Positions 46,392-55,867 of a stretch of DNA of 64,000 nt are shown here, piece by piece. The number at the start of each line of letters is the position of its first letter. The stretch's first letter is position 1. The stretch is from Planctomycetota bacterium. Its GTDB lineage: Bacteria; Planctomycetota; UBA1135; UBA2386. A program made the translations under genes and the position numbers. The notes beneath the pieces were generated by a model, which saw only the letters and a list, made by a program, of their open reading frames with translations, had not been told where the DNA came from and made no database searches. The stretch lies in contig JAJFFD010000129.1 of assembly GCA_021776805.1 (NCBI GenBank), positions 1 through 64,000 of the forward strand, written 5' to 3'.

Positions 46392-48644
46392 TCAAAAGCG
46401 CAAGGTGTAGTCGATCTTCGCGGTCAGCTCCTGGATATCAGGCCTGAAACGGTCATCTGCTCCCTTGTCCCAGGTGTGCGAGAACACGAAGAACAGGTTC
46501 GAACCAGGAGTCAGAATCCAACGGAATCGGCTCTGCAAGCCAAGCGATCGCGATTCGTTGTCGTACTGGATCAGGTTGAAGAGACTCATGTCAGGGCTGA
46601 AGTTGAGGTCCAGGTTACCTTCAGCGACACGTGCAGTGAAGCTCTCGGCAGAACTGAGCCTCGCCATGGTCTGGTTGTAACTCCCACCCAGGATCAGAAG
46701 TGGACTGACACGCCACTTGAGTTCGCTATTGAACTGCCAACTCGTGCCCTGGAAGAAGTCGCCGTACGAACTTCTGAGCTCGATGTTCACCGGACGGCCT
46801 TCCGAAGTCTGGATGTTGCTGGAATAGCGGGTCATCCAATAGCTATCCGCGGGGACTGTATTGGTATCGAAGACATCGAAGTCCTGGGTGATGCGATCGA
46901 AACTGCGTTCGACTTCGACGGTGAATCGATCCTCGGCGTGAGTCCTGAATCCGAAGGGGGAGAACTCGTACTCGGCCTCATCCAAGTGGTTGCCCTCGGT
47001 GAAGGCAGTTCGAGTCTCGAGCTGGAATTGCAGATTGCGATAGACCTCGCTGTCCAATCGAGGGCTGTACTGGAGGTTGGTGCGGTACTGCTTGACACCT
47101 GCCTGGCGCAGGAAACCCAGCTCAGGATTGAACTCCTTGGTCACCCACTTGCCGCCCAGATCCCACTCCCATTCTCGTCCACGCGCTTGTGCCTCGAGGG
47201 CCGCGATGTCACCTTCACCACCGGATCCCGAAGTGCTCGTGAAGGCCGTGTAGGCCCAGATGCGCAGGTCCTGGTCACCTATGAAGGTGGGGAAGCGGTG
47301 GTAAAAGTCGAGCCCACCGAGAGAGTTCATCCCCTTCTCGACCGGTCGGCCGCGAGTGCCGATGAAACCTATGGTGGTCTCTTCGGCAAGGGAGCGATTC
47401 AGGCGAACCACCCCCAGGTTCTTGTCCTTGTCGACGCCGCCGCCCTCGTCGGTCTGCACATCGAGGACACCGATTCCCCAGGGACCCTCCTGTCCGGTGA
47501 TCTTGCCACCGACGATGATCGGCACTTCATCACCATCGGGACCGAGACCGATGCGTCGGGAGAAGAAGGCCAAGAAATCATTGCGGCGAGATGAGCTCTG
47601 TCCAAAATTGAAGCGGGAAGAGTCCTCGAGAAAGAAGTCGCGCTTCTCGGGAAAGAAGAGCGGGAAACGAGTCAGGTTGATCTGCCTTGCGTCGTTTTCC
47701 GTTTCGGCGAAGTCGGTGTACAGCGTCAGCGAAGCGGTCAATGACGGGGTGATTCGATAGAAGAGATCACCACCGGCATCCGGGTCATCCTTCCAATCAT
47801 CGTCAGGGCTCAGGCGTTCGCGACGATTGGTGAGCGAAAAGTAGGGGACGAGGTCCAGACCGACCCCGCTACTCACCGTGCCGATGCCCTCCATCAAGCC
47901 TAGATCGTACAAGCTGGAGAAACGGCGCCCCTGGTTGATGTTGGTCCAACGATACTCTTCATTTGTGTAGCGTCGGTTACGCAGCAGATTGAACCCCCAC
48001 TCACCCCGATCCTCGGGGAAAGCCAGGCTACGAAAGGGGATCACGATCTCGGCCTGCCAACCCTGATCGGTGAGCTTGGTCTTCGCGTTCCAGATCGTAT
48101 CCCAATCCTTGTTGAAGCTACTCACACCGAGAAGACTGTCACCACGTGCCCCACCGGCACTGATCTGGAAGAAGTAGCCCTGGGTACTGTTGCCTGAGGT
48201 ATCAAAGACAATCTCGATGCGATCGTCAGGATCCATGCGTGCGTCGCGCGCCCGCTGGGTGGCACGAATGTGCTGCGGCTCCGAATCGAAGCAGATGATC
48301 CCGAAGTAGAGATTGCTCTCGTCATAGAGGACCTTCACCACCGTCTTGTGTGCGGGTTTCGCACCTTCAATCGGTTCTACCTGAAGCAGAGCGCCGATCT
48401 CCGGTGCATCTGCCCAACATGCGTCGCTCAGATCAGCATCCAGACGAGGAGCATCCTGAACCGCAATCCGCCCGAGGACGAAGCTTCTCAGGGCTTGCTC
48501 CCCCGACCCAGTGGCGGCAGGCGGATCCTGAGCCAGCATCGGGCATGCGAGGAGGCCTATGGCAAGGGCGAGCCGATTCAATGCAGGGAAGAGAGGGATG
48601 AGACAGCGCGGGGCAGGAGTCGCTTCTACGAAGATCCTCCCCAC
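46392..48644 (-). CDS. DUF5916 protein: CBM9-like domain plus outer-membrane barrel
   Basis: 750 residues. Signal region at the N-terminus (LNRLALAIGLLACPMLAQ). Residues ~50-235 form a CBM9-like beta-sandwich (APRLDADLSDACWADAPEI, NLYFGIICFDSEP, RDARMDPDDRIEIVFDTSG, WQAEIVIPFRSLAFP). The rest (~250-750) is the DUF5916 part, rich in alternating aromatic strands with FPEKRDFFLEDSSRFNFG and a terminal strand ending in Phe (TAKIDYTLRF), typical of outer-membrane barrels. Role unknown; possibly glycan or organic-ligand uptake. The only available start in frame is GTG 48644 or a later non-ATG codon. Confidence 0.88.
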   Translation of the reverse strand: MGRIFVEATPAPRCLIPLFPALNRLALAIGLLACPMLAQDPPAATGSGEQALRSFVLGRIAVQDAPRLDADLSDACWADAPEIGALLQVEPIEGAKPAHKTVVKVLYDESNLYFGIICFDSEPQHIRATQRARDARMDPDDRIEIVFDTSGNSTQGYFFQISAGGARGDSLLGVSSFNKDWDTIWNAKTKLTDQGWQAEIVIPFRSLAFPEDRGEWGFNLLRNRRYTNEEYRWTNINQGRRFSSLYDLGLMEGIGTVSSGVGLDLVPYFSLTNRRERLSPDDDWKDDPDAGGDLFYRITPSLTASLTLYTDFAETENDARQINLTRFPLFFPEKRDFFLEDSSRFNFGQSSSRRNDFLAFFSRRIGLGPDGDEVPIIVGGKITGQEGPWGIGVLDVQTDEGGGVDKDKNLGVVRLNRSLAEETTIGFIGTRGRPVEKGMNSLGGLDFYHRFPTFIGDQDLRIWAYTAFTSTSGSGGEGDIAALEAQARGREWEWDLGGKWVTKEFNPELGFLRQAGVKQYRTNLQYSPRLDSEVYRNLQFQLETRTAFTEGNHLDEAEYEFSPFGFRTHAEDRFTVEVERSFDRITQDFDVFDTNTVPADSYWMTRYSSNIQTSEGRPVNIELRSSYGDFFQGTSWQFNSELKWRVSPLLILGGSYNQTMARLSSAESFTARVAEGNLDLNFSPDMSLFNLIQYDNESRSLGLQSRFRWILTPGSNLFFVFSHTWDKGADDRFRPDIQELTAKIDYTLRF

Positions 48645-48801
48645 AGTGACAAGGCTGGCCCCATAAATCCTTGCTGCAGCTGTAAAAAGGTAGTCGATGC
48701 TGGATCACAGCGCCTGCCGCCGGAGAGCGGAGGCCAGGAACACAATTCGACTCTCCGTATGGAGACCCCATGGCCAACGAGCTAGGCTCTGAGCGGAGAT
48801 C

Positions 48802-49811
<1,010 letters not shown>

Positions 49812-49815
<4 letters not shown>

Positions 49816-50765
49816 GGGCACTCGACTGGTCCCAGCAAACGGTTCTGGTAACCGGGGGCGCCGGATTTCTCGGACGAGTCGTATGCCGAAAGCTCCGGGA
49901 GCGCGGGGCAAAACAGGTTCTCGTGCCGCGGAGTGAAGAGCACGACCTCACCCACGAAGAGGCCGTCGCCCGACTCTATGACGAAACTGAGCCGGATGTG
50001 GTCATGCATCTGGCCGCGGAGGTTGGCGGTATTGGCGCAAATCGCGAACAGCCAGGCAGGTACTTCTTCGCCAACCTGAGCATGGGCCTTCACCTCATCG
50101 AACAGGCCCGTGAACGTAAGCTACGGAAGTTCCTGCAAGTCGGCACGATCTGCGCCTATCCGAAGTTCGCCACAGTTCCATTCAAGGAGTCAGAGCTTTG
50201 GGAGGGCTATCCGGAGGAAACAAACGCCCCCTATGGCATAGCCAAGAAGGCTCTACTGGTCATGCTGCAGGCTTATCGCGAGCAGTATGGCTTTCCAGGG
50301 ATCTACCTGCTGCCGGTCAATCTCTATGGACCGGGGGATAACTTCGATCTGCACAGCAGCCATGTGATCCCGGCACTGATACGGAAGTTCGTACATGCCC
50401 GAGATCAGGGTCTAGCCAAGGTCGAAGTCTGGGGATCAGGTTCGGCTTCCCGCGAATTCCTCTACGTCGAGGATTGTGCCGAAGGGCTCATGCTCGCAGC
50501 CGAGAGCTACACCGGCATCGAACCCGTAAACTTGGGAACCGGTCACGAGATCACCATCAAGGCACTTGCCGAGAAGATACGTGACTTGACCGAGTACGGC
50601 GGAGACATCAGCTGGGACAGCAGCAAGCCTGATGGCCAGCCACGGCGATGCCTGGATACCAGCAGGGCAAGTGAGCTCTTCGGATTTCAGGCGAAGACAG
50701 CGCTCGACGACGGCCTACTCGAGACCATCCGCTGGTGGGAAACTTCGCAGTTCGATCCGAACTAG
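49812..50765 (+). CDS. fcl: GDP-L-fucose synthase-type epimerase/reductase
   Basis: 317-residue SDR from a GTG start that overlaps gmd. NADP motif [12 protein letters not shown] (~15-26), [15 protein letters not shown] (~65-80), [10 protein letters not shown] (~107), YGIAKKALL with Tyr-x3-Lys (~140) and the substrate-recognition His in [12 protein letters not shown] (~183). In E. coli Fcl the active-site Ser/Cys pair sits in GSSCIYPK; here Ser is Thr and the Cys is kept, as in many environmental homologues. It would epimerise and reduce GDP-4-keto-6-deoxymannose to GDP-L-fucose, or act on the heptose analogue. Confidence 0.92.
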
Positions 50766-50766
50766 A

Positions 50767-51816
50767 TCAGCTCTCGCTGGCCGCCTCGTGAGTAAACAAG
50801 CCCGAGGGTGAATGCGCTGAGTTGCAGATGACCTTGCAGCCCTCGAATTCGAGGCCAAAGCTGAGTCTCTGCAGACCGTTGCTCTCCATGAACTTGTTCA
50901 GCTCAATATGGTTGTCCGGCGCATAGACCACGAAGAACCCGCCACCGCCAGCACCCGAGACCTTGCCACCGAGCACACCAAAGCGCTTCTGCACCTCTCC
51001 ATAGAGAGCATCGATGCCGGGGATGGTAATCCGAGGCGACATGCGCTTCTTGAATTGCCAATGGTCGTGCATCAGCTTGCCGATCGAATCATAGTTCTCC
51101 GATTCGAAGGCCTCGATGATTCCATAGCCAACGTCCTTGATGCCGAGGAGACACTCCTGCACAAGCTGGAATGCCGGCCCACCCTGCGAACGCATGGCAT
51201 TGTCCTGATCACTCAGGATCTCGGGGGCGCTGCGTTGCACTCCTGTGAAATACACATGGGTATTGGCGAGGAAATCCGGCATCGAAGAGTTGTTCTGGCG
51301 AGCGGTGCGCAATGAGACTTCCCCCGCCTTGTCGATTTCGAGAATCGTCAAGCCGCCAAAGGCGGCCATGTATTGATCCTGCTTGCCAATCGGGTTCTTC
51401 AGGACATTGAGCTCAATATCACAGGCTTCCTCGGCGAGATCCTTCTGCGAGCAGTAGTCGCGCCGATAGGTGCGCAGCGCGGACAGAAGCCCGACCAGAT
51501 AGCAGCTTGAAGAACCCAGACCACTTCCCGCGGGCAGATCAGCCATGGAGGTGACTTCCATTCGCGAGAAGATCTCGTGCTTCTTCAGCGCCTCCCTCGC
51601 AAGTTCATGCTGAAGATCCGAGGGGTGCTTCACCGTCTCACTCTTCGTGTACTTCACACGGATCTTGCGATCAACCACGGGAGGGTTGATGGCCACATAC
51701 ATGTACTTGTCTATGCCCATGGCGAAGATCAGCCCGCCGTGCCGCTCATAGAACGACGGCAGGTCTGTGCCACCGCCACCAAGTGTCAATCGAAAGGGTG
51801 ATCTAGAAACAATCAT
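50767..51816 (-). CDS. hddA: GHMP kinase, D-glycero-alpha-D-manno-heptose-7-phosphate kinase type
   Basis: 349 residues. N-terminus SRSPFRLTLGGGGTDLPSFYERHGG is typical of HddA and related sugar kinases, with ATP motif PAGSGLGSSSCYLVGLLSAL (~95-115) and C-terminal GHMP motif KVSGAGGGGFFVVYAP (~283-298). HddA phosphorylates C1 of D-glycero-D-manno-heptose 7-phosphate in the GDP-heptose pathway. A GAGAGG ribosome site precedes ATG 51816. It is the last of three minus-strand genes with gmhA and a HAD protein and converges on gmd/fcl with one base between the stops. Confidence 0.9.
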   Translation of the reverse strand: MIVSRSPFRLTLGGGGTDLPSFYERHGGLIFAMGIDKYMYVAINPPVVDRKIRVKYTKSETVKHPSDLQHELAREALKKHEIFSRMEVTSMADLPAGSGLGSSSCYLVGLLSALRTYRRDYCSQKDLAEEACDIELNVLKNPIGKQDQYMAAFGGLTILEIDKAGEVSLRTARQNNSSMPDFLANTHVYFTGVQRSAPEILSDQDNAMRSQGGPAFQLVQECLLGIKDVGYGIIEAFESENYDSIGKLMHDHWQFKKRMSPRITIPGIDALYGEVQKRFGVLGGKVSGAGGGGFFVVYAPDNHIELNKFMESNGLQRLSFGLEFEGCKVICNSAHSPSGLFTHEAASES

Positions 51817-51878
51817 GCACGCTACCTCTCAGCGCGGATTATGCAGGATAGCAAGCGGCGACGACAGCTCGCCCTCAC

Positions 51879-52481
51879 TCAAAGCTCCTGCATGCGCGAA
51901 TGCAGGAGCGATGTAATCAAATGGTGTAGCAGAGGGTGCAGGCCCTCTGTGAGTGGCGTGGAATCCACGGGAATGGTCAGGCAGACATCGCAGATTTCTT
52001 GCATGACCCCGCCATCAAAACCGGCAAGAGCCAAGGAACTGCCGGCGTTCTCGTTGGCATAGCGGCAGGCCTTGACCAGATTTTGGCTCCAGGGACCAGC
52101 TCGATCCTCCCCGCTACCACCGTGGACCGAGATAGCCAAGAGGACGTCCCCTGGCTGCCACCAAGTTTCGAGTTGGGATACGTAGATCCGATCCCATCCC
52201 TCGTCGTTGGTAAGGGCGGACACCAGGGGCATGTTGTCATTGAGGGACAGAGCCCTGAATCCAGGCTTGCCTTCAACCTTCGTGCAATTGAAGAGATCGG
52301 CAGCCATGTGCTGAGCGCTGCTCGCTGAGCCACCATTGCCGCATAGGTAGACCGTATTGTCGCGCTTCCAGGCATCGACCAAGATCTCGACGAAGCTCTC
52401 GACACGATCAAGGTCGATCATTCCGATGAGCTCCCGGCCTTGCTCCAGGAAGGCGCTGATTCGATCGCGATTCGAACTCAC
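51879..52481 (-). CDS. gmhA: Phosphoheptose isomerase (SIS domain)
   Basis: 200-residue SIS-domain protein. The substrate-binding segments are YLCGNGGSASSAQHMAADLFN (~46-66), SLNDNMPLVSALTNDEG (~77-93) and LAISVHGGSGE (~115-125), all as in GmhA, which turns sedoheptulose 7-phosphate into D-glycero-D-manno-heptose 7-phosphate. That product is the substrate of the HddA-like kinase downstream. Normal length. Ends within a perfect hairpin at 51884-51909. It lies 10 bases downstream of the HAD gene. Confidence 0.93.
   Translation of the reverse strand: MSSNRDRISAFLEQGRELIGMIDLDRVESFVEILVDAWKRDNTVYLCGNGGSASSAQHMAADLFNCTKVEGKPGFRALSLNDNMPLVSALTNDEGWDRIYVSQLETWWQPGDVLLAISVHGGSGEDRAGPWSQNLVKACRYANENAGSSLALAGFDGGVMQEICDVCLTIPVDSTPLTEGLHPLLHHLITSLLHSRMQEL
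51884..51909 (-). terminator. Hairpin overlapping the gmhA stop, possible attenuator
   Basis: A perfect 10-bp stem (GCTCCTGCAT with ATGCAGGAGC) and a 6-base loop at the extreme 3' end of gmhA. On the minus strand it is followed by TTTG just as the gene stops. The T-run is short, so it may only attenuate transcription between gmhA and hddA or protect the mRNA. Confidence 0.5.
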
Positions 52482-52491
52482 CTGGCCGCTC

Positions 52492-53088
52492 TCAAACAGG
52501 ACGGATACTCGTTGAGCGAGAGTCCTGGCGAATCAACGCCAGGGCTTCGTCGAGACCATCAACCAGGCTACTCGGACGCCCATCGGGAGCCTTGGTGAAC
52601 TCCTCCTCTGCGCGCTCCGTGCTGTCAGCAACCCAAATCGTATTCAACCCAGCGGAGTGCCCAGCGACTACATCCTCGAGATCATTCGCTACCAAGAAGG
52701 AGCGGTGCATCTCGATATGGTGCGTGGCAGCCGCCTCGAGAATCACCCCGCTCATGGCAAGGACCTTGGTGGATACCTTGCGGTCATAGGGGCAAGGGTA
52801 GATCCCATGTACCGAGGCACCCTGCTCATCCAAGTCCATCCGCAAGCGGCGGTTGATACGATCTCGACGAATCGGAGTCAGTGGTCCAATGCCAGCATCC
52901 TCACTCGCAATGACCAGGCATCGGTAGCCAAGATTGTTGAGGCCACGCAGGAACGAACCTGCCCGCCGACAGAGGCTGAGATGCTCGGCGCGTTGGGGCG
53001 GAACAAAACGCTGCCGCGTCTCATCGAATACGCGCTCGTTGAGGATGCCGTCCCTCACGAGGAACACTGCAGGCAGGGGGGTCTTCAT
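52492..53088 (-). CDS. HAD-superfamily heptose-bisphosphate-phosphatase-like protein lacking the nucleophile
   Basis: About 198 residues from ATG 53088 (GGAG 6 bases upstream; ATG 53094 is less well placed). The layout is that of GmhB (AVFLVRDGILNE at ~7-18, LNNLGYRCLVIASEDAG at ~50-66, FLVANDLEDVVAGHSAGLNTIWV at ~130-152). The motif I nucleophile Asp is replaced by Val11 (V-R-D-G-I instead of D-x-D-G-T), and the Cys/His zinc loop of GmhB is reduced (CPYDRK only). Asp13 and the motif IV acidic residues remain. It is probably inactive as a phosphatase and may be regulatory or structural. Context (gmhA, hddA) still ties it to heptose metabolism. Confidence 0.78.
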   Translation of the reverse strand: MKTPLPAVFLVRDGILNERVFDETRQRFVPPQRAEHLSLCRRAGSFLRGLNNLGYRCLVIASEDAGIGPLTPIRRDRINRRLRMDLDEQGASVHGIYPCPYDRKVSTKVLAMSGVILEAAATHHIEMHRSFLVANDLEDVVAGHSAGLNTIWVADSTERAEEEFTKAPDGRPSSLVDGLDEALALIRQDSRSTSIRPV

Positions 53089-53197
53089 GATCATCTCCGC
53101 GCCGGACGCGCAGAGATGATCAGTCTACAGACTCCTGTCGATTCTGCTTCGTTCTGAGCTTCAAATCCGCCAGGGCATGCTCATACCTGGATGAAAG

Positions 53198-54412
53198 CTA
53201 CTTCTTGCTGAAGAGTCCGCTGCGCCGCGGCGCTCCGCTCTGCGTCTTTGACGCATACATGTCGCTCAAACTGTCACCGCTCGTGCGTGCAGTCGACTGA
53301 CCACCTAAGGCACTTCCCTGAGGTGCCCGCTGCCCCTGAGCTCGGCCGGCCGCCGGGCGTGCGTTCTTTGCCACATCGTCCGGGCGATTCGCCTTGCCAA
53401 CCGCATTCTCCAGGCTGACCACACCCTGATTCACCAGATTGACCAGCGACTGCTCCAGGGTGCCCATGCCGTGCTTCGACCCTGTCTGGAGGAAGTTGAG
53501 CATCTGTGCAGTCTTGCCCTCACGGACCAGAGAGCGCACACCGTCGGTGGCGATGAGGATCTCGTGTGCCGCCGCCCGGCCACCGCCCTCCTTGCTCACG
53601 AGGCACTGAGAGATCACCCCCTGCAGAGTGCTGGAGAGCTGCACACGCACCTGCTCCTGCTGGTCTGCCGGGAAGACGTCGATGATGCGATCGATAGTGG
53701 AGATCGCGCTGGTGGTGTGCAGCGTGCCAAAGACCAAGTGACCGGTTTCAGCTGCTGTAATCGCCAGCGAGATGGTCTCGAGATCTCGCATCTCACCGAT
53801 GAGGATCACATCCGGATCCTGCCGCAGAGCGCGCCGGAGAGCCTGCCCGAAGGAGGCGCAGTCCGAACCGATTTGCCGCTGGTTCACAAAGCACTGCTTG
53901 TCCGGGTGGATGAACTCGAGCGGGTCCTCCATGGTGAGAATGTGCCCCTGCTCATTCTCGTTGATGTAGTCGATCATCGCCGCAAGCGTCGTCGACTTTC
54001 CGGAACCGGTTGGGCCGGTAACCAGGACCAACCCGCGTGGCTTTAGCGCCAAGGTCTTGCAGACATCTGGCAGATTCAGGTCATCGATCGTCGGAATCGA
54101 GTCCGCAATCTGCCGGATTACCATCCCGGTCGATCCGCGTTGCGTCAGAACATTCACGCGGAAGCGAGCCAAGCCAGCGACTGCATGCGAGAAGTCCAAG
54201 TCGCCTTCCTGATCGAAGGTCGCTCGCTGCTCCTCACTCATCAACTGCCCGGCTAGCGCACGGGTGTCTTCCGGAGCAAGCTTTGCGTCTTCTTCGAAGA
54301 GCTTGATCTTGCCGTCGATGCGAAAGCCGGGCTTGGATCCAGCCTTGATATGCAGGTCGGATGCCTGACTTCTGACCATTCGGTGCAGCAGGTCGGTGAT
54401 GGTGAATTCCAC
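53198..54412 (-). CDS. pilT: PilT twitching-motility ATPase
   Basis: About 404 residues from GTG 54412 (GGAG 9 bases upstream), starting VEFTITDLLHRMVRSQASDLHIKAG. Walker A is VTGPTGSGKST (~131-141), with LTMEDPLEFIH, the Walker B region DPDVILIGEMRDLETI (~200) and the His-box LVFGTLHTTSA (~225). The PilT C-terminal signature region is AAHEILIATDGVRSLVREGKTAQM. The last ~60 residues are a Gly/Ala/Gln-rich, probably disordered tail (AGRAQGQRAPQGSALGGQ). PilT hexamers depolymerise type IV pili; no other pilus genes are in the window. Confidence 0.95.
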   Translation of the reverse strand: MEFTITDLLHRMVRSQASDLHIKAGSKPGFRIDGKIKLFEEDAKLAPEDTRALAGQLMSEEQRATFDQEGDLDFSHAVAGLARFRVNVLTQRGSTGMVIRQIADSIPTIDDLNLPDVCKTLALKPRGLVLVTGPTGSGKSTTLAAMIDYINENEQGHILTMEDPLEFIHPDKQCFVNQRQIGSDCASFGQALRRALRQDPDVILIGEMRDLETISLAITAAETGHLVFGTLHTTSAISTIDRIIDVFPADQQEQVRVQLSSTLQGVISQCLVSKEGGGRAAAHEILIATDGVRSLVREGKTAQMLNFLQTGSKHGMGTLEQSLVNLVNQGVVSLENAVGKANRPDDVAKNARPAAGRAQGQRAPQGSALGGQSTARTSGDSLSDMYASKTQSGAPRRSGLFSKK

Positions 54413-54546
54413 TGTGAAACTCCAAACGCTACGCAAACAACCGACTCGACCCTGAACCCAGACGCCTATCGTCAGACCTGCTGAATGACTTGATCAGGAA
54501 GCACGCCAGCTTTCTGGAGCTCGCCCTGCTATGGGCAGCAGAAATA

Positions 54547-55764
54547 TCAGGAGCCCTTCGGGCGATCACGTCGGGATTCACGCCAGGCCTCGAGCACCTG
54601 CAAAAGCTCTTCCCCGTAGGCAGTGATCCGCCAGGGTTCGAAGAGGCCTGAATCGCCGAGCTGTTCCAGAGTCCTCGGCCGCGACCGCAGCTTGCTCAGC
54701 TTGAACATGACCGACTTGTTCAGGACCAGCGAAGCATCCGTCTTACGACGAGTTGCGGCATCCTTTCGCCATCTACGAATGGCATCGTAGAGCAGCCTCT
54801 GGTCCTCCGTGAGCAAGTCTTCTGGCCGGCGATCCGGTGTAAACTCTCGATCGATAGCCGGAAGTTCGGCCGCCTCTCGGATCGTCGCCACAATCTCATC
54901 GCCATATCGCTCGATCAACTTTGTCGACAGGATCCGCGACTTCTTGAGCTCAGCCATGGATGTCGGTCTCTGCTTGGCAAGACCTAGCAGCATCTCGCTA
55001 CCAAGGATCTTGAAGAGCGGGCGATCCCGCTCCCGGGCAAACTTGTGCCGCATGATGTTCAGCTCGCGAAGGGCTCTGCATGCCTTCCCATTCAGTCTCT
55101 GCACACCCTTGATCTTGGCGAACTCTTCGGGATCGAAGGACCTTTGATCGGGGTTCAAGGACTCCACTCGGCGGCACTCGGCGGCCACCTCTTCCATGTG
55201 CGGAGAGCCGGCAGCATACAGCTGGCTACGCAGTTCCTGAGCCAACTCGAGCAGGTAGCGCGTATCTCCCCGCGCATACTCCAGTTGACCCTCGCTTAGC
55301 GGACGCTTACCCCAGTCGCTGCGCTGATACTTCTTGTCGATCTGCACCCCAAGCACCTGCTTCAACATGGCAGCAAGCCCGGGAGACGGGATACCCAGAG
55401 AGGTCGCTGCGACCATCGTGTCAAAGAGCCCACTGATTTCGAAGGGATGGGTCCGCTTGAGCAGGAGGATGTCGTACTCAGCACCGTGCATGACCTTCAG
55501 CAGAGCAGGATCGGCAAGCACCGGGGCGAGCAGCGTGAGATCGATTCCGGATAAGGGATCGAGCAGGTAGTCACGCTTGCCGGCACTGATCTGAATCAGG
55601 CAAAGCCTCTCCTGGTAGGCGAAGAGCGGATTCGCCTCCGTATCGAGACCGATGGCGGTTTGGCGCTCCAGACGACTGATCAATCGCGCTAGCGACCGAT
55701 CATCCTGGATCATGACCGAGCCAGTGGGTTCCTGCTTGTCTGCCGTTCGAGACCGCGATCGCAT
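54547..55764 (-). CDS. rnd: Ribonuclease D
   Basis: 405 residues. DEDDy exonuclease domain: Exo I GLDTEANPLFAYQ (~39-51), Exo II MHGAEYDILLLKR (~92-104), Exo III region LEYARGDTRYLLEL with Tyr and Asp (~161-174). Two HRDC-like helical domains follow (about 205-290 and 305-395). It trims 3' ends of tRNA precursors. ATG 55764 is used; an internal ATG at 55710 is also possible. Confidence 0.94.
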   Translation of the reverse strand: MRSRSRTADKQEPTGSVMIQDDRSLARLISRLERQTAIGLDTEANPLFAYQERLCLIQISAGKRDYLLDPLSGIDLTLLAPVLADPALLKVMHGAEYDILLLKRTHPFEISGLFDTMVAATSLGIPSPGLAAMLKQVLGVQIDKKYQRSDWGKRPLSEGQLEYARGDTRYLLELAQELRSQLYAAGSPHMEEVAAECRRVESLNPDQRSFDPEEFAKIKGVQRLNGKACRALRELNIMRHKFARERDRPLFKILGSEMLLGLAKQRPTSMAELKKSRILSTKLIERYGDEIVATIREAAELPAIDREFTPDRRPEDLLTEDQRLLYDAIRRWRKDAATRRKTDASLVLNKSVMFKLSKLRSRPRTLEQLGDSGLFEPWRITAYGEELLQVLEAWRESRRDRPKGS

Positions 55765-55867
55765 AGCGTGGTTATGCAGAGGAGAATAGCGTCCGCTCTC
55801 TCATTTGCGCCGATCAGCTTCTCTGATCTTCCCAGGCCGGTTCTCACCGCTAAAACGTTTCGGCCGA

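Noticed and set aside
46476-47594. Long plus-strand open frame (372 codons)
   Set aside because: Antisense to the DUF5916 barrel gene; composition is that of a shadow frame in GC-rich DNA.
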